From Austropuccinia psidii (taxonomy: Eukaryota; Basidiomycota; Pucciniomycetes; Pucciniales; Sphaerophragmiaceae), in the NCBI GenBank assembly GCA_023105745.1, contig JALGQZ010000016.1, positions 26,343,154 to 26,407,153 of the forward strand: DNA of 64,000 nt, written 5' to 3'. Below are positions 1-10,708 of this stretch, in pieces. The notes below the pieces were generated by a model. That model did no database searches. It worked only from the letters and a program-made list of their open reading frames with translations, and was not told the origin of the DNA. The stretch's first letter is position 1. Every line of letters starts with the position of its first letter. The position numbers were made by a program, and so were the translations under genes.

Positions 1-957
1 ATTAATTTTTGCCTAGCATTGAATCACAAGGTCTGTGACTCAATTGATCATGAGGGTTTGATGAAAAAAATGGCATTTTTAACTTTTTCAAAAAGGAAAA
101 GCAACCCTTGCACTAGAAATAAAATGAACAAAGAAGTGTCAGACATTTTAGGGGGTCTCAATACACTCTCTGCTTTTTTGAAGGGTTAAAACCAATGGTT
201 ACTCTCTTGATGGCTGGTTTATAGGACTAAAATAGCTGAATATAGTGCTATATCTTTCCAAACCAAGGTTCAATGATTCCATAATTTGCTTTTGTGTTTT
301 AATTATGTTTTTCAAGGATTCTAAAAGGAAATTTTCCTTCTTGAAGAAGAAAGCTAATGAATATAAAAGATTGTCTTCTCTGCTCCTCTTTTCCCTTCAT
401 GTTAAGATCTTTTCCTTTTATTATTCATTTACACAGTGCTAGAAAAATCAATAAAATATTCAAGGAATCTCTATTTCATCATTTTGAACCTTCCAACCAC
501 ATTAAAAGCTACAATAACCACTGTTTCTAACTCTTCACAATCATTTTACCCTTGAGCCACTCCAAACCTAAATTCAAGTAGCTTTCATCACCCTAAACTT
601 TGTAAACTTGTTTCCAAATTTACTGTGGTCACATTTTGGTGGCTTTTATCTTTAATTTTTGTTTCAGAGACTCCTTTCTAATTGATTTCCTTTAGTTCAT
701 CTCTCAATTAATTCAATTGAAATTTCTCTTGAAGGAATTTCTTTGTTAGCCTTCAACATCTCTTGTAGAATATTATTGGCTAAACAGTAAGCCTTTATAA
801 TGTTATTGGTTTATACTAAGAAAGTTAAAAGCAATAATGTTGCTGTTTTTTCTTTTGAAACTCCCAAAATTACTATTATTTATTGATTTTACTTAGAAAA
901 CATTTGGAGGACAGGAAAAGTAATTTATTTTTTGATCAAAGTTTCCTGTCCACACCT
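1..957 (+). repeat. F element, 5' LTR-like copy (partial, decayed)
   Basis: This stretch aligns by eye, with many substitutions and indels, to 2960-3944. Shared landmarks include GGTCTGTGACT near the start, CTTTTCCTTTTATTATT, CCAATTGAAAT-like text and an end in CACACCTT. The 5' edge lies outside the window. It is followed directly by TTCGGGGGCCCAGG, which resembles the sequence following the 5' LTRs of A, B and E. I infer an old LTR. It could also be one copy of a dispersed repeat. No coding capacity is visible; the small open frame at 245-442 is AT-rich and unsupported. Confidence 0.55.
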
Positions 958-2942
958 TTGTTCGGGGGCCCAGGAGTGATATTTATCTTCATATAATGCT
1001 TTTTACCATTTTATTATATTTAAAAAGTTGAAAAATCATTAAAAACAATATATTGATTTTTCATGTTATAAGTGATTCTGTATTTTTATTCTCTTTGTAG
1101 ATATTTTTATTTTTCCTTAAAATGATTGTTTTATTGATTGATTTTATTGTGTGAAAACTCAGTACTACAAGTATCACTTGAAAGAACTATGACAGTAAGC
1201 AGCACTATTCCAACCAGTACTTTCAGTTTTACCATGATAGAACCCTTATCATAACTGATAATATTCAAGAAGAACCCATTCCTTCAGAATAAATCAAATT
1301 AGACATCAGTAACACACTCCAAAAAGCTGAATATTTGGACAATAGTTGGTTTTTGACATAAAATAACTATTTCAAAGCCTTTTTAGAAATAATTATGTCT
1401 TCCACTAGATCAGGAGCCAGCTATAGCCCCTAAAGAAGCTCCAAAAAGGGCTATAGACAGGATTATGGCAGAAGATAATCAACTATAGGAAAAAAAGGGT
1501 CAGCACATTAACCCTAAACTAACAAATCATGCCATTCTGAAGCTGGTAATACTTTTTTGGGAATACAATTCTACCAGATATTAAGAAAAACTGAATGAGC
1601 TCTTACCTGGATGTGAAAATCTTTATGAGAAATCCCAAAGCTTTGAAGTTACTTTATGGGTGACATCCATGGAGGGGAAAGGAGAAAATGATGCTTCTGA
1701 AATCAGAGTTGAGGAAAAACAACCCTTAACCACCCAAACATATGCCAAACCCCAGCCCAGGGGCCAGGAGCAGAAATGAAAACATGAAAAGCCAGCCAAA
1801 AGCTCAAAACAATTGGAATGGCAGTACAACAGTAAGCCAACCCTAAAACCAAGGTAACAGAATTCGAAAGATTAAGCAAGATTCCTCAGATAATTCATTT
1901 GAGATAGCCAGAGCCATGACTAAAATGCAGAGAAGGGAGGAGGACAGACTAAAATATGAGAAATGATTTCTGAGATTTTGGATGGAATTCCAGTGTGTTA
2001 TATGGCCACAAATGATGTGAGAGGTCATATCACTGATAATAGTTGATTTTTTTTAGCAATTGTAAGGAAAGAAATTACCTTGAGAAAAATAAATGATACT
2101 TTAATGAGCTTTGAAAAAGCTTTCAGAATTACTCATGTGAGCTTTAGAGGTCTTTTCATATACCCAAAAGACCACAAGCAAAAAATTGATATACAAACAT
2201 AAATAAAATAAATTTCTTCAAATTATTGAAAAAAAAATTAAAATATTAATATTAATTTATATAAATAATCAAAAATTTAATTATAACATGAAAATAAAAA
2301 TACACTAAATTTGAAAATTGTAAAAACACATTTTTACTTGAAAAAATTAAGTAAAAATGAATTTTTAACAAAATTAACCAAAATAAAATAATTTTTGAAA
2401 AGAGGTAAATAAATTTTATCATAACTTTTTATCTAGAAAATAAACATATAAAATTTATTTCACCATTGGATTCCTTATAAAAAATTAGGTGGGGTCACCT
2501 CTGAGTGAAATTTTTGTAACTCAACTCTGAATAAGCTTAAATTAAGTTTTTTGTATTTTTTGTATAAAAGTTGAAAATCCTCAAAACCTTAATCTAATGC
2601 ACATCACATTTAGTGTTAATCATCAATTTTTGTATTAAAATTGATTTGTTGTTTATATTTTTGAAGTTATGAGGAATTGAAGTATTTTCAATTGAATTCA
2701 ATTGAATTGTCAAAATGTGCACATGTATTACATAAGTGAACTTTGCTTGACATATGAGGTGTCAATTATTACAGTAGTGTACTGTAAAGCTTAATTGAAT
2801 TACATATGTAAATTGTGAGTATAATACATGATGGGGAATTAAAGGAAAAAATAAATTGGAAAGATTAAATTTGGGTGGGAAAAGGAACTCTAGCTCTAAG
2901 GGGGAGCCAGACCCCCAAAATACTTGCTAACAGGCATGAGAT
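958..2942 (+). mobile_element. F element internal region, decayed, non-coding
   Basis: About 2 kb lies between the two F LTR-like copies. It starts with a primer-site-like TTCGGGGGCCCAGGAG at about 961-976. Around 1400-2000 the plus strand reads like a decayed gag segment: short Lys/Glu/Gln-rich stretches broken by several stops, including a helical piece of the IARAMTKMQRREEDRLKYEK type. No reverse transcriptase or integrase motif is visible, and 2000-2880 is plain AT-rich DNA. Either the element was non-autonomous or its pol has been lost. Assignment to a gag is weak. Confidence 0.35.
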
Positions 2943-3944
2943 GTCAAACTCCATGCAAAGGTTCAGCAATTTTGGCCTGGAATTGAGTCACAGGGTCTGT
3001 GACTGAATTAATGATGAGGTTTTGATACCAACCAGGGTAGTTTTAACTGTTTCCAAGAGGGTAAAACTACCCTTAAGATAAAAACAATCTCAATAAAAAC
3101 AGTTTTAACTTGTTTTTAAGTCTCTTGCACTCATTCTAATGTGTTTTGAAGGCCCTAGGACAGGTATTACTATAGTAATGGCTGATTTAAGGGTTTAAAA
3201 TGGCTAAAACCAGCCCTTTTTTGGTCTAAACCAGGGTTCAATTATTCCATAATTGGCTTTTCTCGTGAGAGTGTTTTGCACGAGTAACAAGAGTAAAGTT
3301 GACTTTTAGAGTGAGAAAATTGATGGCTATAAAAGAATGTCTTCTTTGCCCCACGTTTCTCTTCATGTTAGAATCTTTTCCTTTTATTATTAGTTTAAAA
3401 ACTGTTAAACCAATCAATAAAAGATTACAGCAACCCTTTTCATATCATTTTAAACCTTTTGACCACGTGTAAAAATTATTATAATCATTGTTTGTAACTC
3501 TTATAATCATTTTTACCCTTGAACCACCCCAAAATGAATTAAAGCATCTTTCATCACTGTTAAATTTGTGACTTTGTTTCCAAAATCACTCTGGTCACTT
3601 TTTGATGTGTTTTCTCTTTAAATATCTTTTGAAAGACTTTTTTATTTAATTAATTGCTTTCAGTTCTTTGCTCAATTAATTCCAATTGAAATTGCTGTTG
3701 AGGAAATTTCTTTTGTAGCCTTAAATATCTCTTGTAACGTGTTTTTGGATAAATCTTTATTTTTGGTAAAAGAATGAATTTTCATTATATTATTGTTTTA
3801 TACTTACAAAGTTAAAAACAAAAAAGTTGGCGTTTTTTCCCTCTAAAGTACTATTCTTTCTATTTTGAAATAATTTTACCCTATACAAATTTTGAGGACA
3901 GGGAAAGTACTTGATATTATATCACAGTTTCATATACACACCTT
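2943..3944 (+). repeat. F element, 3' LTR-like copy (decayed)
   Basis: This is the second copy of the repeat at 1-957, recognisable over roughly 1 kb at an estimated three quarters identity. I placed the start at TGTCAAACTCC because the B, C and D LTRs also begin TGTCA. The end is the last base shared with copy 1 (CACACCTT). Both edges are approximate and no target-site duplication was found. Confidence 0.45.
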
Positions 3945-4278
3945 AAAGCTCAAGTATAATATAGTGCTTTATCCATTTCAAATAAAATAAATGCAAAATC
4001 TTTCATTATAAAAGCATTAACAAAAAATTATACTAAGATAAACATCAATGTCATGATTTCAGCAAGAATCAAAAAAGAAAGAAAATTATCAAGTAAAGTA
4101 ATACATATATCCTTGATGATATTATTAAGTCATTGTCTGAAGTAAAGACAAATTGAATTACCTTCAAAAAGTGCTTTTATACTTCAAAATTATCAAGATT
4201 ATCAATGAAATTGAATAAATTCATTCTTCATAATACTTGACAAAAAGAAATATGGCAAGAAATAAAAATTAAAGAAGG
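3945..4278. other. AT-rich spacer without visible gene
   Basis: About 330 bp of AT-rich sequence separates F from the A' LTR. I see no open frame, repeat or motif of note. It is the only stretch that might be pre-existing DNA not assigned to a retroelement. Confidence 0.5.
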
Positions 4279-5629
4279 TGTAAGATGTGACTATGAAACT
4301 GATGTTAATATTACTATTAATCAACAGTACTATGTCTGGTCTTATGAAATATAATAATAAAATAATATCATAATCACAATTATATAATGAAAGAATTATT
4401 TCTCTCATGTGTTCAACACTACTAATGATTTTAACAGTGAGCAGTAATTGTATACAAGAATCAATTACAAAAAGATTTTGATAATAAAACTTCTTTTATT
4501 AAAATAATAAACTTGCTTTAATATATAATTATCTTTTGCAAGAATAATTATAAATATAATTCTTGAAGAAAACTAATTATTTATAGAAAAGCTTTAAGAA
4601 TTAAGGATAAATCACTCACTAATATTCCAAAGAGCTCATTGAAAGATAAGATAGAGAGATTTGACGTAGAATTGTGGATTTAAGGGATAAACATCTATTT
4701 AAAACAGTATTACAACAATATATAGTTGGATTCTATGATTTAACGTCTTTCTGATTGATTCTGAAAGACTTAAAACACTTAAGAATAGCTTTAACTAATA
4801 CTTACTTGTTGGTAACAATGATTTAAATGATAATAAGATGATGATGTGGAAAAAACAGCAAGAGGAGGCCTCTTTAAAGTCAACAAAAGCTCACAGAAGC
4901 ATGTCATGGAGCAAAGGGAAAAAAAGTGAGTGAGGAAACAAAAAACCCTTTTGGATCATTGATTTCATCATCTGTTGTCACATAAGATTATCATAATTAC
5001 TTAATTGATGATTTTACGTGACTACCAACCCCAATATGGTTAAGAATAAAATGAGGAACACCTGTGAATATTGTTTTATTCCAAAAGAATCATTGATTTC
5101 TCAAAGGTATTAATGTTATTGGCAATTTCATCACAGGTTGTAATTACTGTGAATTTTTGAAGATTCAGTGTTTCACGTAGAATAATCAAAAATGGACTGT
5201 AAGTAAAACTTTGAATTTTACTAGTAAAACCATAATTCTTTTTGGTTGTACCACATGCATAACACTAGGCGTAGTGTATATGTAACATGGGATTTCTCAC
5301 ATTCCCATTATCTTGGCGTGAAATTAAGAAAAAAACATTTCACGGATATTTTATGTGGTATTGAAGTTTTTTCAATATTACCACCTCAAAGAGTTAATTT
5401 GAGCTTATTCACTCTATGGAGCAACCCTAAGTGAGAGTTTGTGTAGAATCCAAATCTGGCCTTAAATCCATGGATTTACTTACTCATTAAAATGTTATTC
5501 ATCTTTTCTGAAATCAAAAATGATGAATCTTGGATATATGCATGACTTATGAGTTATGAATAATTCAAAATTTATTTTTAAGATAATTGTGGCCTATTTG
5601 GGTATGTAAAATATAACTCAAGGCTCACA
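4279..5629 (-). repeat. A' 3' LTR (internally shortened)
   Basis: Read on the minus strand it begins TGTGAGCC and ends CTTACA, as do the A LTRs. It is 1351 bp against 1922-1923 bp in A. It lacks about 570 bp that A carries between GTGTTATGCATG and GGTACAACCAAAAA. The A' 5' LTR still contains sequence just beyond that junction, so this is a deletion in the 3' LTR rather than a subfamily trait. A polypurine tract (GTGGGAGGGAA on the minus strand) sits immediately upstream in element sense, at about 5630-5640. Confidence 0.85.
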
Positions 5630-5760
5630 TTCCCTCCCACAAAAAAATGAAATTGTACTACAATTTTATCAATGGTAGAAATAATAAAAAACCCCAAAAG
5701 GGGTTAATATCCACTGTACAACCTCTTTACATTACTCAGATCAAGTAATTTAAAGCACAT
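5630..5760 (-). promoter_or_regulatory. A' polypurine tract and 3' untranslated region
   Basis: The short stretch between the pol stop and the 3' LTR has a purine run directly at the LTR border, the usual primer for plus-strand DNA synthesis. It matches the region 19469-19607 of A. Confidence 0.7.
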
Positions 5761-6878
5761 TTATAGACATATTCCGGCTTGTGGCCATCTTTCATGTCTA
5801 AATCTTCTTAAGAGTTTATCTGAGTCAGGTATTTCTGATTCTGCCAGCCATTCATCTTCATGGACTGGATTTCTATATCTGACAAGATATTCTCTTTGAT
5901 TTTTACCTATAAGTCTGTTTTCTTTAATGACTTCCTTTATCTTTGTGTTTTCATTCTGTTCCACTGGTGGTACAGTTAAAGGAGTTGGGTTCCTCAAAGG
6001 AAAAAATTCTTTATCAGCTGGTTGATAAGGTTTTATCAAGCAGACTGCAAAAGTGGGGTGTTTGTTTTCTAATTCACCACTAAATTCCACTTGAACTGCA
6101 TTAGTTCCATGTAAGGCAACAATAACAAAAGTTCCTACATAAGAATCTTTAAGCTGCTTTGGCCTTTGATATTATTAAAATTCAAGATTGAAACTAGAAC
6201 TAAGTCCCCTACTTTGAAGTCTGGTACTTTATGACTCTTGTCCCACTTCTGTTTTGCATAATCAAAAGCATAATTAATACTTTGTTTTGCATGATGTTTC
6301 ACTTTATCAAGAATTAACTAGAAGCTGGAAGCTGTAGGCTGAATGTCAATCAAGTCTTTCCTCAGTTTGTCCGCTGGGAGTCTTGGATTCCATTCTTTTT
6401 CTAACATAGCAGGAGTTTGTCCCATGGAAGAATGGACTGATTTCTTATATTCCAATTCTAATGCAGGTATCAGAGTGCACCAATCATGGTTAAAGCCATC
6501 TGAGTCTTTGAATTCTAACCCACAAGCAAAAAATCTCCCAATCATGTCTTCTAAAGTTTGGATCATCCTCTATGCTAGCCCATCTGTTTGAGGGTGATAT
6601 GCTGTAGAGAATGATAACTTAGTCCCAAAAAATCTATAAAGATTGGTCTAAAGTGCAGATGTGAGCTCGGAATCTCTGTCACTTATGATATTCTTAAATA
6701 ATCCTTTATGAGAAATAACTCTGCTCCATAGAAGAAGAGCTTTATCCATAGCAGGGTCATCTTTATGACATGGTAAGAATATGGGAGTCTTGCTATATCT
6801 GTCTAAAATGACTAAACAAGCATTATAGCTTTTTTCACAACTTGGAGGAAGTGCTGTGACCAAATCCATGTGAACAAC
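5761..6878 (-). pseudogene. A' integrase fragment (core to C-terminus)
   Basis: The minus-strand translation matches residues from the first catalytic Asp region to the end of the A Pol protein. Visible are the VHMD block, a SDRD block altered to SDRDSELTSAL, the IIQTLEDMI block and the C-terminal chromodomain-like tail ([10 protein letters not shown], then the RRFRHER end). The reading frame is interrupted: open pieces lie at 6648-6878, 6318-6566 and 5761-6090, with an in-frame TAG near 6316. Its upstream end is cut by B at 6878, corresponding to about 18362 in A. It is clearly a broken copy. Confidence 0.85.
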
Positions 6879-8596
6879 TGTCAGCCTGTGACTCAAAACC
6901 AGAGCACAAGCGTGACAGCCAAAATACCATAAACCAATGGTATAGCCAAGATACCACCAAAAAATGGAGCTGAGCCAAATCAGCTCAAAAGGTATCAAAC
7001 AAAAGAGGAAACTTACCCCTTTCTGAAAATATAAGTCCCATCACCATAGGACAAAGAATAACAAAGTTATTCCTGCTCAAAGTTATTGCTGAGCATAAAC
7101 CTCAATGTTCACCTCTCATCTAAAATCCAGAAGTAGAGGCTTAACCCCATCAAATGGGTATTCAAAATGAAGCTCTAAGCCAGGGCTATCCAATGGTTCT
7201 AGCCAAACTGAGCTAGCACCAGTATTACTTGAGTTATGGCCAAATTCAGGCCAAATAAGGGTGAACAAAAAAGGTATCAAAAGAAAGAGAAAACTCACCT
7301 CTTTCTGGAAACATAAGTCCCATCACCATAGGACAAGAAATAACAAAGTTATTTCTGCTCAAAGTCATTGCTGAGCATAAACCTTAATTTTCACCTCTCA
7401 TCTAAAATCTAGACGGAGAGGCTTAACCCCATCAAATGGGTATTCGAAATGAAGCTCTAAGTCAGAGCTATCCAATGGTACCAGCCAAACTGAGCTAGCA
7501 CCAGTATTACTTGAGTTATGGTCAAATTCAGGCCAAATAAGGGTGAACAAAACATTCACCTCTCATCTAACTTCTACAGCTTTAGTGTGGGATACTTGCA
7601 GTGGGGTCTTTTTGGAAAGAGAAAAATCAGGGCTATCTGATGGTACCATCCACTTCTTCATATCTCACCTATAACAGAAGTTATGAGGCAAACAAGCTCA
7701 ATACAGCTTTTTGCCCAAACCACGCCTATGTACAAAAACCTTGTATATGGGATACCTTTGTCATATTGAATGATAACCATACCAAATTGGGTATCATTGT
7801 GTAGAGCTCATACAGGGCTATTCAATGAACCAACTTTGAGCATGGTATCTCAAAAACCGACAGAGTTATGGTCATTTGAAGGTTATAATCCCACAATATG
7901 ACCAATACAACTGTATTATGACAGGATACAGTTGTACTCTGATTATGAGGTGTCAAATAGACAAAGAAGCATGTTAATACTACAATACCTCATATGTCAG
8001 TCAATACTGGGGTCCCATACAGTTTCTGTACAGCATTCTACGTGTCATACACCTCAGAATCAGGCTGTGAGGTCCCCAGATGAGAATTTTCACCCTGTAT
8101 TGGTGAAAACTGCCCAGATTTGGTTTCAAAACCACATCTGAGCCCAATACAGGGCATACAGGCTTTTTGAAAACCACAAGTCAGTCCTAGAGAGTGAAAA
8201 ATCTTCACTTCCTCTACGTGGAAAGGTCTAGCATCCTTTCCACCCCATTTCAGCATAAAAAGGAGGCTTTTCACAGCCAGAATTGTCTCCTCATCCTGCT
8301 CTTGAATACGCTACGTAGTAAACTGTCAAAAACAGCTTTACTCTTGGGTAATAAACAGGTATACTCTTAATTTAAAGTATTGTAGTCTTTATTATTGTAA
8401 CCCAACAGGTAAAGCTGCACCCAGGGCTTTCAACAGCGCTCACCACCACTATATTCCTTATAGTAAAGCCCTTTTATTATTAAATTAATCCATCCATAAC
8501 CCGTAAAAAACATTTTAAACTATTTTCCACGTGTCACAGTCATAGCTTTAGTTGTAAATAGCTTTATTACCACTTCAACATAGACTCATTCTGACA
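6879..8596 (+). repeat. B 5' LTR with internal tandem duplication
   Basis: It begins TGTCAGCC and ends TGACA. It is 1718 bp, against 1432 bp for the 3' LTR, because a segment of about 282 bp is present twice in tandem from about 6991 to 7554. Apart from that the two LTRs differ at scattered sites (estimated about 5%), which suggests an older insertion than A or C, or a recombinant. Short open frames inside are not supported as genes. Confidence 0.9.
6991..7554 (+). repeat. About 282-bp tandem duplication inside the B 5' LTR
   Basis: Copy 1 starts at the GGTATCAAAC at 6991 and copy 2 at the GGTATCAAAA at 7273. Both include CATAAGTCCCATCACCATAGG, the CATCAAATGGGTATTC block and GAGCTAGCACCAGTATTACT. 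The 3' LTR and the B' LTRs have one copy. The two copies differ at several positions, so the duplication is not very recent. Confidence 0.85.
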
Positions 8597-8615
8597 TTTT
8601 GGGGGCCTGGCCGTG
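8597..8615 (+). promoter_or_regulatory. B primer-binding-site candidate
   Basis: TTTTGGGGGCCTGGCCGTG follows the 5' LTR directly. Nearly the same text follows the LTRs of A (13167), A' (complement of 61367-61384) and E (63884). Position and conservation fit a minus-strand primer site. I could not match it to a specific tRNA 3' end from memory, and no complementary stretch was seen in the LTR itself. Confidence 0.6.
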
Positions 8616-9174
8616 TTTTAAACCTTTTGGACTTATTACAAGTAAGTTTTTCTCTTTTTTATAATTTTATTGACACTTGTTTTATCTTTTTAGGTGTCAT
8701 TTTCTTTAAGAAATATATATCTTTATATATTTTTTAAAAATACTCATATTTTAAAAAGTATCTGTCACGTGGCTGATAACCACAAGACCAGTATTTTTGG
8801 CGTGTTTTGTATATAAAAACACTTTTCAGCCACTAATACAGTCTTAATTCTTAACTGAATCAAGACAGCTCATACTGATAAACCAACAGTTGAGGCATGT
8901 TTGGGCACATTTTTAACTTAATTGCCCTGTAATACACCATCTTTGACAGATTATACTTGCTAATTACAAGTATTCTGTAAGATAGTGGTATACAAACAGG
9001 TAACCACATATCAGTAAGCTGTATTTTTGACGTGGAATTGTTAATTGAATTACACTGTCATAATACAAGGGCATATTGTAACAATATACAAGCCCAGAGG
9101 CCATTCTTAGATGTGCAAAACCAGCCCTTTAAGAAGTCTTAACTGACATAAGCCCCCTTTTCCTGTTTGATTCA
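8616..9174 (+). other. B leader, possible intron
   Basis: About 560 bp without a convincing gene. It contains a consensus-like donor GTAAGT at 8642-8647. It ends in a pyrimidine-rich run followed by TTCAG at 9170-9174, immediately before ORF0, so a spliced leader of about 530 nt is possible. A second copy of the distal part occurs in B' (56681-56929). Splicing is inferred only from the two end motifs. Confidence 0.35.
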
Positions 9175-9522
9175 GTGGAAGAAAATTTCATACCACTTGA
9201 GACCCAGTCACAGGCCAACACACCAGTGACACCCTCAGAACCAGAGGGCAGCAAGGGCAAAGGAAAAAGACTTAGTGAAGGCCTCATTACAACCAAAATG
9301 TGGACACCAATAGCCACTCAGAGGAGTAGAAAACCACAAAACTCTCCTTCAATACAAGGCAAACCAACCTTAACCACTTGTACAGGGAAGATTAAAATTA
9401 TTAACCCAGTTGTAACTTCCAAAGGCAAACTGCCCAAATCAGCAGATAGCAAATTTGTACAAGGCACAGTCAAAGGTAAATACCCTAATAACATAAAGTT
9501 TTTGACTGCTTGCAAACACTGA
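9175..9522 (+). CDS. B ORF0, short basic leader protein
   Basis: An open frame of 115 codons with no ATG (GTG at 9175). It lies just after a splice-acceptor-like TTCAG. It is rich in Ser, Thr, Pro, Lys and Gly and includes a SEPEGSKGKGK block. The copy in B' (56318-56680) has the same frame, the same C-terminal TACKH and similar length, although the two copies differ at many positions. It overlaps ORF1 by a few codons in the -1 direction. I recognise no domain. It may be the N-terminal part of a gag precursor reached by splicing or frameshifting. Confidence 0.5.
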   Translation: MEENFIPLETQSQANTPVTPSEPEGSKGKGKRLSEGLITTKMWTPIATQRSRKPQNSPSIQGKPTLTTCTGKIKIINPVVTSKGKLPKSADSKFVQGTVKGKYPNNIKFLTACKH

Positions 9523-10244
9523 TATGTCCCCTGCATACCTCAGAGACCTTGGCTTCCAAAGGAACCAACCAGAGGACAGAGAAAGCTTGTGCAGAACCAG
9601 AAGACCTGGAAGAAGACACTTTGGACACAGTGGTGGAGGGCAAAACAATGAGGGAGATAATATCAACCTTGCCATTCACACTCCAATTCAACAGGAAGCT
9701 CAAAACAGAGGACTGGAAGGATATGGATCAAGTTCTTCAGCTCCACCAACTCCTCAAAGACTTATTTCAATGGAGCATGGACAACAAGAGGTTCAACCTT
9801 GCAAGTCACTGGGCAGAACTTGGAGAAAGTTGCCAGAAGATCTGTCTCAAAGAGATAGACTTCAAAGACCTGATGGTAATCACCAAAGGTTGGAATCCTA
9901 CCAGGCAGTTCAGACTCCTGGAGGCAAGGGCACAGAGGAGAAGGGAGAACCAAGCCACTATCCAAGCTATAGAAGAACAGTTAACCCAGACAGGGCCTAC
10001 TCAGATTCCTTCAGCCTCACAAGGAGCAGGCCAAATCAGCTCTCCAGTGGCTTCACACCATTCAGAAACCAGCAGATCAGTGGCCAAGAGTCATCATTCT
10101 TCACAATTCCAGGAAGTTTCCAGGAGAAGACAAGGAAACAAGGGCAAGAACAAAGCCTCCTTCAACCAGAGGAGGAGAGAGTCAGACCCCATGATCCAGA
10201 AGCTGTTAGATTTGGTAAAAGAAGTACAAAAGACCCAGAAGTAG
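9510..10244 (+). CDS. B ORF1, Gag-like protein overlapping the Gag-Pol frame
   Basis: A 244-codon open frame. The frame opens at about 9492, a TTG stands at 9510, and the first ATG is at about 9648. Residues about 50-165 look like a folded helical protein with regularly spaced Leu, Trp and charged residues (for example KDLFQWSMDNKRFNLASHW). The C-terminal third is Ser/Gln/Arg-rich and basic. B' has the same frame at exactly the same length (55596-56330). Its frame is -1 relative to ORF0, and the Gag-Pol frame is -1 relative to it. It probably encodes a Gag component, but no known family was recognised. Confidence 0.6.
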   Translation: MQTLICPLHTSETLASKGTNQRTEKACAEPEDLEEDTLDTVVEGKTMREIISTLPFTLQFNRKLKTEDWKDMDQVLQLHQLLKDLFQWSMDNKRFNLASHWAELGESCQKICLKEIDFKDLMVITKGWNPTRQFRLLEARAQRRRENQATIQAIEEQLTQTGPTQIPSASQGAGQISSPVASHHSETSRSVAKSHHSSQFQEVSRRRQGNKGKNKASFNQRRRESDPMIQKLLDLVKEVQKTQK

Positions 10245-10708
10245 TTGTAAACCACTCTAGAATCAGTAGTTGTAGTAATAGAAACATTACCACCACTCAG
10301 ACTGAAAATAAAATCAACAGTGATACACTGTGGTTACAAATGTCCCAATATGCTGAACAATCTGCAAAGCAGTTTGCAGAAATTAAATCTGGCCAAGAAA
10401 GGATGAGACAAACTCAAGCCTCCTTGGAACAGACAGTTAAAAATCTCCAAGAAGGATATGCCCAACTGAGAAAAGCCTCTGAAGAAACCAGAAAAAGACT
10501 AAATATAGTCTTTGAAGAACAACAGCACAGCACAAGGGACAGGGAGTGTCTGGATCAAGACATTAACAAGTTGTTTAATGCCTACCATAGCCTGAAGCCG
10601 GAACCACAAGGCCAAGTTATGGAGAATCCATATCAACCAGATGCCATGTTGATGAATAAGGCAAGGTCTCCATCACAATACCAGGATGGAGATGGAATGT
10701 CTTATTGA
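9524..10708 (+). CDS. B gag, N-terminal part of the Gag-Pol frame
   Basis: A 394-codon frame overlapping ORF1 for about 720 bp. The first half is low-complexity (Gln, Arg, Ser, Pro), as expected of the secondary partner in an overlap. From about residue 265 there is a coiled-coil-like Gag segment (QMSQYAEQSAKQFAEIKSGQ) ending at DGDGMSY. It stops at TGA 10706-10708, where B' has TCA and reads on into the capsid domain. The first ATG inside is at about 9770. I take it as the start of the Gag-Pol frame truncated by a nonsense mutation. Confidence 0.6.
   Translation: MSPAYLRDLGFQRNQPEDRESLCRTRRPGRRHFGHSGGGQNNEGDNINLAIHTPIQQEAQNRGLEGYGSSSSAPPTPQRLISMEHGQQEVQPCKSLGRTWRKLPEDLSQRDRLQRPDGNHQRLESYQAVQTPGGKGTEEKGEPSHYPSYRRTVNPDRAYSDSFSLTRSRPNQLSSGFTPFRNQQISGQESSFFTIPGSFQEKTRKQGQEQSLLQPEEERVRPHDPEAVRFGKRSTKDPEVVVNHSRISSCSNRNITTTQTENKINSDTLWLQMSQYAEQSAKQFAEIKSGQERMRQTQASLEQTVKNLQEGYAQLRKASEETRKRLNIVFEEQQHSTRDRECLDQDINKLFNAYHSLKPEPQGQVMENPYQPDAMLMNKARSPSQYQDGDGMSY

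Noticed and set aside
245..442. 65-codon frame in F
   Set aside because: It is AT-rich, has no homologous frame in the second F copy, and falls inside an LTR-like repeat.
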